From NCBI RefSeq assembly GCF_020531845.1, contig NZ_JAJAVF010000005.1, forward strand, positions 69,667 to 133,666: a DNA stretch of 64,000 nt, in the 5' to 3' direction. This DNA comes from Methylobacillus methanolivorans (lineage in GTDB: Bacteria > Pseudomonadota > Gammaproteobacteria > Burkholderiales > Methylophilaceae). Both the position numbers and the translations under genes were made by a program. This document shows positions 58,493 to 64,000 of this stretch, piece by piece. The notes beneath the pieces were generated by a model. The model was not told the origin of the DNA, did not search any database, and was given only the letters and a program-made list of their open reading frames with translations. Positions within the stretch are counted from its first letter, which is position 1. The number at the start of each line of letters is the position of its first letter.

Positions 58493-60829
58493 TTAATCGC
58501 CCAGCGCCTTGACTGCCGCCTGGCCCTGCGCAATCGCCTGCAACTGCGCCTTGTCGAAGCCCGAGCGCAAATGCACATCCACCTTGCGGATATGACCGCC
58601 GGTAAACGGGAAGCCATGTTCGTAATCGCCTACCGGTGAACCGGTATCCACCCCGACATCCAGCCCCTCGCCGCTGATGGAGAAGAGGAAAGGCACGGTC
58701 TTGTCTATGCGCCCCTGCGCCACTTCTGCGCCATTGACCAGCAGGCGCGCCAGGCCGCCCTTGCCGAAGCCGCCGCCGTCATAGGTAAATTCCAGCGTCA
58801 GCGTCACCTCGCCAGCTGGCAGCGGCTGCTCGGCTGTGATGCGGAAGTGCTCGTGACCATACCAGTTGTAGAGATACACCGGGCGGTTATTCTCCACATA
58901 CAGGCTCCAGCCGCCGACGATGCCGCCCTGGCAGATCACTACGCCTTCGGCGCCAGTCGCGGCAATCTCAAGATGCGCGGTGATGTCGAAAGAGCGGTTT
59001 TTCAGGCTGACGGTAGAAAACTCGTTGAGGCGGATATTGCCTGGGTAGAAAGTGAAATGGTCGCGGTTGTCCGTCAGGCTGGGGCGCGCGGATGCCTGTA
59101 GATCCACTCCCAGGCCGTCATTGATCGGGAATACGTTGTTGCGCAACGCCTCCACGTGGAACAAGGCTTGCAGCTCCTTGAGCTTGTCCGGGTATTGCCC
59201 GGCCAGGTCGATGCTCTGGCTGAAATCCTCAGCCACGTGGTACAGCTCCCAGGTTGCGGTCTCGGCCCGGCTATTGGCTTCTAGCTTGCCGATTTCCCAT
59301 GGCAGGCGGCCGCCAAAATAGGCCGCGACCCAGCCATCGTGGTAAATGGCGCGATTACCCACCATCTCGAAATACTGCGTCGTGCGCTGGTCGGGCTTGT
59401 CCGCTTGCTCCAGCGAATACAGCATGCTCACGCCGTCCAGGCTATCCTGCGCCGTGCCGTTGACCACCTCCGGCACTGCTATGCCGGCCGCTTCCAGCAC
59501 GGTGGGGAAAATGTCGATGACGTGATGAAAATGGCTGCGGATGCCGCCCTTGTCCTTGATGGCCTTGGGCCAGGACACCACGGTACCGTTGCGCGTGCCG
59601 CCAAAATGGCTGGCGACCTGCTTCATCCACTGGAAGGGCGTATCGAGCGCCCAGGCCCAACCGATGTTGTAGTGGTTCTCGCAGCGCTTGGTGCCGATGT
59701 CGTCGATGTGCGCGAGCAGCCATTCCGGGTCCTCGCCGCCGCTGAAGCCGGCAATTTCATTCCAGGCACCGTGGATCGTGCCTTCGCCGCTGGCACCGTT
59801 GTCGCCAACGATGTAGACAAACAAGGTGTTCTCCCACTCGCCCAGCTCCTTGATGCTGTCGACCACGCGGCCCACCTGCGCATCGGTATGCGCCAGCATG
59901 CCGGCGAAGGCTTCCATCAGGCGGGTAGCCACTGGGCGGTAGCGCTCGGGATAGCTATCCCAGGAAGGGATTTCGTCCGGGCGCGGCGTCAGGCGTGTGC
60001 CTGGCGGGATGATGCCCAGCGCAAGCTGGCGCTGGTAGATGTCCTTGCGCAACTGATCCCAGCCCTGGTCGAACTGGCCCTTGAATTTGTCGATCCATTC
60101 CTTGGGTGCCTGGTGCGGCGCATGGCAGGAACCGGGGGCAAAGTGGATGAAGAATGGCTTGCCGGGGGCGCTGGCTTTCTGGTTGCGTATCCAGTTGATG
60201 GCCTGGTCGGCCAGGTCAACGTCGAGATGGTAATCGGGATTGTCGCGGTATGGCTCTCTTGGCGTGGTCTGGTCGTAGATCGCCGGTTCCCATTGCGAGG
60301 TCTGTCCGCCATGAAACCCATAGAAGCGCTCGAAACCCAGGCCGGTAGGCCAGCGGTCAAACGGGCCGGCCGGGCTCAGCTCCCACATCGGCGTCACATG
60401 GTTCTTGCCGAACAGGGCCGTGTTGTAGCCATTCTGCCGCAACACTTCGGCCAGGGTGGCGGTGCTGCGCGGGATGACGCTGTCGTAGCCGGGGAAACCC
60501 GTCGCCGCCTCGCCCACCGTGCCCATATGCGCACGGTGATGGTTGCGCCCGGTGAGCAGGGCTGCCCGTGTTGGCGAACACAGGGCGGTGGTATGAAACT
60601 GGTTGTAGCGCAAACCTTCGCCCGCCAGCGCATCCAGCGTCGGCGTCGGGATCAAGCCGCCGAAAGTGGAGGAGCTGCCGAAACCGACATCATCAAGCAA
60701 CACGACCACCACGTTGGGAGCCTGCTTGGGCGGATATTGGATCTCCGGCCTGGAAGGGCGGGATTCGCCCACGGTTTCGCCGATCTCGCCGGCAAAAGGT
60801 GGTGTTGGTTTAGGTAATACTTTTGACAT
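58493..60829 (-). CDS. cytoplasmic-type arylsulfatase (distal copy)
   Basis: A 778-residue type I sulfatase. The formylglycine motif CSPTR is at C84-R88, and LLDDVGFG contains the first metal aspartates. No signal peptide is visible (MSKVLPKPTPPF), so it should be cytosolic. The sulfatase domain (about 36-540) is followed by a C-terminal beta-sandwich (about 590-770) of lectin-like appearance. It is a close paralogue of the upstream gene. Codon usage is richer in G and C than most of the window. The likely maturase is encoded just upstream of the pair. The sulfate ester it cleaves is unknown. Confidence 0.92.
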   Translation of the reverse strand: MSKVLPKPTPPFAGEIGETVGESRPSRPEIQYPPKQAPNVVVVLLDDVGFGSSSTFGGLIPTPTLDALAGEGLRYNQFHTTALCSPTRAALLTGRNHHRAHMGTVGEAATGFPGYDSVIPRSTATLAEVLRQNGYNTALFGKNHVTPMWELSPAGPFDRWPTGLGFERFYGFHGGQTSQWEPAIYDQTTPREPYRDNPDYHLDVDLADQAINWIRNQKASAPGKPFFIHFAPGSCHAPHQAPKEWIDKFKGQFDQGWDQLRKDIYQRQLALGIIPPGTRLTPRPDEIPSWDSYPERYRPVATRLMEAFAGMLAHTDAQVGRVVDSIKELGEWENTLFVYIVGDNGASGEGTIHGAWNEIAGFSGGEDPEWLLAHIDDIGTKRCENHYNIGWAWALDTPFQWMKQVASHFGGTRNGTVVSWPKAIKDKGGIRSHFHHVIDIFPTVLEAAGIAVPEVVNGTAQDSLDGVSMLYSLEQADKPDQRTTQYFEMVGNRAIYHDGWVAAYFGGRLPWEIGKLEANSRAETATWELYHVAEDFSQSIDLAGQYPDKLKELQALFHVEALRNNVFPINDGLGVDLQASARPSLTDNRDHFTFYPGNIRLNEFSTVSLKNRSFDITAHLEIAATGAEGVVICQGGIVGGWSLYVENNRPVYLYNWYGHEHFRITAEQPLPAGEVTLTLEFTYDGGGFGKGGLARLLVNGAEVAQGRIDKTVPFLFSISGEGLDVGVDTGSPVGDYEHGFPFTGGHIRKVDVHLRSGFDKAQLQAIAQGQAAVKALGD

Positions 60830-60856
60830 TTTCTTTCCTTGTTTAAATGATCATCG

Positions 60857-63187
60857 TCAATCACTGGCGGCTTGCGCCGCTGCCCTGCCACGTTCGACCA
60901 AGGCCTGCGTCTCGGCATCGGGGAATGAGCGCAGGTCTACATCGACCTTGTGAATCGTGCCGCTGAAAGGGAAACCGTTTTCATAGGGGCCAACCTGCGC
61001 ACCAGTATCACGGCCCACATCAAAACCCTCTGCATTCCAGGACATGATGAAAGGCATGGTTTTTTCCACGCGACCTTGTGCGCTCTCCACGCCATTGATG
61101 AAAATACGGGCCAGGCCACCCTTGCCGACACCGCCACCGTCGTAGTCAAACACCAGCTTCAATTCAAGCTCACCGGCAGGCAAGGGCGTTTCCGCGGCCA
61201 CGACATAATGCTCATGGCCAACCCAGTTATAGAGATAGACCGGCTTGTTATCCTTGACATAAAACGTCCAGCCGCCCATGTTGCCACCCTGGCACACGAT
61301 CACGCCCTCTGCGCCCTGCGCTGGAATATCGAGATAGGCGGTGAGGTCAAAGGAGCGGTTCTTGAAATCGACAACGGCAAATTCCGACAGGCGCACGTTT
61401 TCCGGGTAATAGGTCACGCGCGATAGTCCATCCGTCAGGCTGGGCCGCAAATGCAAGGCGCAACGGTCAATCAGCCGGTCATCAAGCGGGAAGACGCGAT
61501 TCGCCTTGGCTTCCTCGACGAACTTCTGCTGCAGTGCCTTGAGCTTTTCCGGGTAGCGCGCAGCAAGGTCTTCGCTCTGGCTGAAATCGGCAGCCACGTG
61601 ATACAGCTCCCAGGTCTCGTCGTCACCGAATTCGACCTGACTCAATTTCCATGGCAAACGTCCATGGAAGCAACACGCCATCCAGCCCTCGTGATAGATC
61701 GCACGGTTACCAAGCATCTCAAAATACTGGGTCGTGCGCAGGCCGGGATGGTCGTCCTTATCGAAGCTGTAGAGCATGCTGATGCCATCCAGCGGTTCTT
61801 GCGGCGTCCCATTGACCACCTCCGGCACCGTGATACCCGCCGCCTCCAGCACCGTCGGAAAGATATCGATGACGTGATGGAACTGGCTGCGAATACCGCC
61901 CTTGTTTTTAATACCCTTGGGCCAGGACACCACGGTACCGTTGCGCGTACCGCCAAAATGGCTGGCAATCTGCTTCATCCACTGGAAAGGCGTATCCAGT
62001 GCCCAGGCCCAGGCCACATTGAAATGGTTTTCACTATGGCGGGTACCAATCTGATCAATACGCTGCAAAATCCATTCGGGATCTTCCTGCCCCTCGCCAC
62101 CGGACAGAAATTCTTCGTTCCAGGCACCGTGGATCGTGCCTTCACCACTGGCCCCGTTGTCGCCCACGATATAGATGAACAAGGTGTTGTCCCACTGCCC
62201 CAACTCCTTGATGGCATCAACGACACGGCCTACATGCGCATCGGTATGCGCCAACATGCCGGCATAGGCCTCCATCAGGCGCGATGCGACCGGCTTGTAG
62301 CGGTCTGGATAACTTTCCCAGTCAGGAATCTCCTCCGGGCGAGGCGTCAGCCGCGTGCCGGGCGGGATGATGCCAAGCTTGAGCTGGCGCTGATAGATTT
62401 CCTCGCGCAACTGATCCCAACCCTGATCGAACTGTCCCTTGAACTTGTCTATCCACTCCTTGGGTGCATGGTGCGGCGCGTGGCAAGCGGCAGGTGCCAG
62501 GAAGGCAAAAAATGGCTTGTTGGGCGCAGTTGCTTTCTGGTTCTTGATCCAGTGTATGGTCTGGTCTGCCAGGTCTTCATTGAGGTGATAGTCCGGCTTG
62601 TCGCGGTAAGGTTCCTTCGGCGAAAACTGGTCAATGATGGGCGGCTCCCACTGGGAAACCTGACCGCCATGAAAACCGTAGAAACGCTCGAAACCCAGGC
62701 CTGTTGGCCAGCGGTCAAACGGCCCGGCCGGACTGACTTCCCACATCGGCGTCGTATGATTCTTGCCGAACCAGCCGGTGTTGTAGCCATGCTGACGCAG
62801 TACCTCGCCCAGGGTAGCTGCACTCTTGGGCAGAATGCTGTCATAGCCGGGGAAGCCGGTTCCGCCCTCCCCGACGGTCCCCATATGTACGCGGTGATGG
62901 TTACGCCCAGTGAGCAAGGCAGCACGGGTCGGCGAACACAGGGCCGTGGTATGAAACTGGTTGTAACGCAGGCCCTCGCCGGCCAGCGCATCCAGTGTCG
63001 GCGTCGGCACCGGGCCGCCGAAAGTGGAAGCGCTGCCAAAGCCCACATCATCGAGCAGCACAATGACGACGTTGGGAGCCTGCTTGGGCGGATACTGAAT
63101 TTCCGGCTTGACTGCGCGTGATTCTTGTATGGTTTCGCGAATCTCACCGGTAAATGGCTGTTCTGGTTTGGGCAAAATTTTTGACAT
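60857..63187 (-). CDS. cytoplasmic-type arylsulfatase (proximal copy)
   Basis: A 776-residue sulfatase colinear with the next gene over its whole length, with formylglycine motif CSPTR at the same position (C84-R88) and the same N terminus (MSKILPKP). Differences cluster in the C-terminal third and in loops, as expected if substrate preference has diverged. It starts 36 bases after the maturase gene and ends 27 bases before the distal sulfatase, so the three form one transcript. GGAAATAACC precedes ATG 63187. Confidence 0.92.
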   Translation of the reverse strand: MSKILPKPEQPFTGEIRETIQESRAVKPEIQYPPKQAPNVVIVLLDDVGFGSASTFGGPVPTPTLDALAGEGLRYNQFHTTALCSPTRAALLTGRNHHRVHMGTVGEGGTGFPGYDSILPKSAATLGEVLRQHGYNTGWFGKNHTTPMWEVSPAGPFDRWPTGLGFERFYGFHGGQVSQWEPPIIDQFSPKEPYRDKPDYHLNEDLADQTIHWIKNQKATAPNKPFFAFLAPAACHAPHHAPKEWIDKFKGQFDQGWDQLREEIYQRQLKLGIIPPGTRLTPRPEEIPDWESYPDRYKPVASRLMEAYAGMLAHTDAHVGRVVDAIKELGQWDNTLFIYIVGDNGASGEGTIHGAWNEEFLSGGEGQEDPEWILQRIDQIGTRHSENHFNVAWAWALDTPFQWMKQIASHFGGTRNGTVVSWPKGIKNKGGIRSQFHHVIDIFPTVLEAAGITVPEVVNGTPQEPLDGISMLYSFDKDDHPGLRTTQYFEMLGNRAIYHEGWMACCFHGRLPWKLSQVEFGDDETWELYHVAADFSQSEDLAARYPEKLKALQQKFVEEAKANRVFPLDDRLIDRCALHLRPSLTDGLSRVTYYPENVRLSEFAVVDFKNRSFDLTAYLDIPAQGAEGVIVCQGGNMGGWTFYVKDNKPVYLYNWVGHEHYVVAAETPLPAGELELKLVFDYDGGGVGKGGLARIFINGVESAQGRVEKTMPFIMSWNAEGFDVGRDTGAQVGPYENGFPFSGTIHKVDVDLRSFPDAETQALVERGRAAAQAASD

Positions 63188-63223
63188 GGTTATTTCCTGG
63201 ATCTACTGTGGTTCAAAACGAAG

Positions 63224-64000
63224 TCAGGCCGCCGCCATGATGTCTTCAGCATTCTGCCCCTTGGCCAGCAACTGGGTCATGCGCGTCATTGGGGCGTCGA
63301 TGTGATTGAAAAACTGCCGGTAGCCGGCACACAGGTAATTGAGACCTGGCTCGCCGTCCGGCGTGTTGATGAAGCGGTTACGCGGGCATTCGCCGTAGCA
63401 GGCGAACAGCACCTCGCACTGGCGGCAGTATTGCGGCAGCTTGTCGAGCTTGTCCTGACCGAAGGCCTGCTGCGCTTCGGCGTCCAGCATGGCCTCGAAC
63501 GTGTCCTCGGCGACGTTGCCTATCTTGTAGCCCGGCTCCACGTAGTGATCGCAGGCGTAGACGTCGCCGTTGTGCTCCATGGCGAGCGAGCTGCCGCAGG
63601 TGGGCGAGAAGATGCACATGGAATGCATGCCCAGCCAGTTGCCCAAGGCCGCATCGAAGGTCTGCACGAATACCTGGCCAACATCGCGGCTGACCCACTC
63701 ATCGAAGATCGCGCTGAGGAACTGGCCAAACGGTTCGGCACGCACCGAGCGCGAGGTCACCAGGTCGCCCTGTTGCAGGTAGATGGGCCTGCGCTTGCCC
63801 CAGCCGATTTCCGCCACCGGCAGTAACTGCGGCGTGACGCGCTCGACGATGGGGATGAATTGCAGGTGGCGCGCGCCCAGGGTATCGCGGAAATGCCGGT
63901 AGACCTCCAGCGGCTGCTCCATATTGGCGCGATGCACGCAGCAGAGGATATTGGTCTCCACTTCGTGCTTGCACAGCAGCCACCAGGCACGCTCCACCAG
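63224..64000 (-). CDS. anaerobic-type sulfatase-maturating radical SAM enzyme (C-terminal part)
   Basis: The last 258 residues of an anSME-family protein; its N terminus with the CxxxCxxC radical SAM motif lies beyond the window. Visible are NILCCVHRANMEQPLEVYRHFRD of the TIM barrel and the SPASM cysteines in SPTCGSSLA, VYACDHYVEPG, YCRQCEVLFACYGECPRN and LCAGY. It would oxidise the CSPTR cysteine of the two sulfatases to formylglycine without oxygen. First known gene of the operon. GC-rich (40 of 60 bases in 63541-63600). Confidence 0.92.
   Translation of the reverse strand: MVERAWWLLCKHEVETNILCCVHRANMEQPLEVYRHFRDTLGARHLQFIPIVERVTPQLLPVAEIGWGKRRPIYLQQGDLVTSRSVRAEPFGQFLSAIFDEWVSRDVGQVFVQTFDAALGNWLGMHSMCIFSPTCGSSLAMEHNGDVYACDHYVEPGYKIGNVAEDTFEAMLDAEAQQAFGQDKLDKLPQYCRQCEVLFACYGECPRNRFINTPDGEPGLNYLCAGYRQFFNHIDAPMTRMTQLLAKGQNAEDIMAAA

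Noticed and set aside
59339..60817. Long open frame on the plus strand (492 residues) opposite the distal sulfatase
   Set aside because: It mirrors GC-rich codons of a well-supported sulfatase gene; composition is biased and no family pattern appears.
61451..63121. Long open frame on the plus strand (556 residues) opposite the proximal sulfatase
   Set aside because: Same antisense shadow as for the other copy; the two shadows resemble each other only because the sulfatases are paralogues.

Overview
The window looks like a chromosomal segment of an obligately or predominantly methylotrophic betaproteobacterium of the Methylophilaceae (Methylobacillus/Methylovorus type). This is an inference. 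It rests on an MxaD-like secreted SRPBCC protein beside a seven-repeat YVTN propeller, ubiquinone (not menaquinone) genes, type IV pilus genes, a PEP-CTERM protein, and betaproteobacterial gene orders such as rhodanese-grxC-secB-gpsA and bioBFHCD-comF-trmL. No rRNA, tRNA, CRISPR array, insertion sequence or prophage was seen. Almost every gene is intact; only the last one is cut by the window edge.

Layout. 1-2.5 kb: periplasmic propeller, MxaD-like protein and a type IV pilin with a sigma-54-like promoter. 2.6-5.6 kb (minus): a CHASE2 adenylate cyclase overlapping a metallo-beta-lactamase-fold protein resembling class II cyclic-nucleotide phosphodiesterases. 5.7-10.4 kb (plus): carboxylesterase, xseB-ispA-dxs (isoprenoid precursors) and folE2. 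10.4-14.0 kb (minus): retropepsin-like protease, MFS transporter, aroC, then rluE. 14.1-18.9 kb: icd, a cold-shock protein (minus) and pilB-pilC. 18.9-25.1 kb (minus): amgK-murU-pepP-ubiH-ubiH2-dsbC, joining muropeptide recycling, ubiquinone synthesis and periplasmic disulfide isomerisation. 25.3-31.5 kb (plus): lptD-surA-pdxA-rsmA-adk. 31.6-33.8 kb (minus): cheW and a chemoreceptor. 34.2-40.2 kb (plus): leuS-lptE-holA-proA-nadD. 40.3-45.2 kb (minus): a small membrane protein followed by bioB-F-H-C-D. 45.4-48.6 kb: a small secreted protein, a LysR regulator, a paralogue of the small membrane protein, comF and trmL. 48.7-51.4 kb (minus): rhodanese-grxC-secB-SH3-gpsA. 51.6-58.3 kb: gpmI-envC, a YjbQ protein, a PEP-CTERM protein, a cyclic-nucleotide-domain/AI-2E transporter fusion and a lipoprotein. 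58.5-64 kb (minus): two tandem cytoplasmic-type sulfatases behind an anaerobic-type sulfatase-maturating radical SAM enzyme.

How the genes work together. Envelope assembly is strongly represented: LptD and LptE form the outer-membrane LPS translocon, SurA and DsbC help it fold, SecB feeds the Sec pathway, EnvC activates cell-separation amidases, and AmgK/MurU recycle MurNAc. Biotin genes form one tightly overlapping operon without bioA. Cyclic-nucleotide signalling appears three times: cyclase, candidate phosphodiesterase and a cNMP-domain membrane protein.

The points most worth a second look are the cyclase/phosphodiesterase pair together with the cNMP-AI-2E fusion, an isocitrate dehydrogenase whose coenzyme pocket carries several NAD-type residues, the paralogous membrane proteins flanking the small secreted protein and LysR gene at the head of the biotin operon, the pilin promoter with an upstream perfect inverted repeat, and the GC-rich sulfatase/maturase operon.
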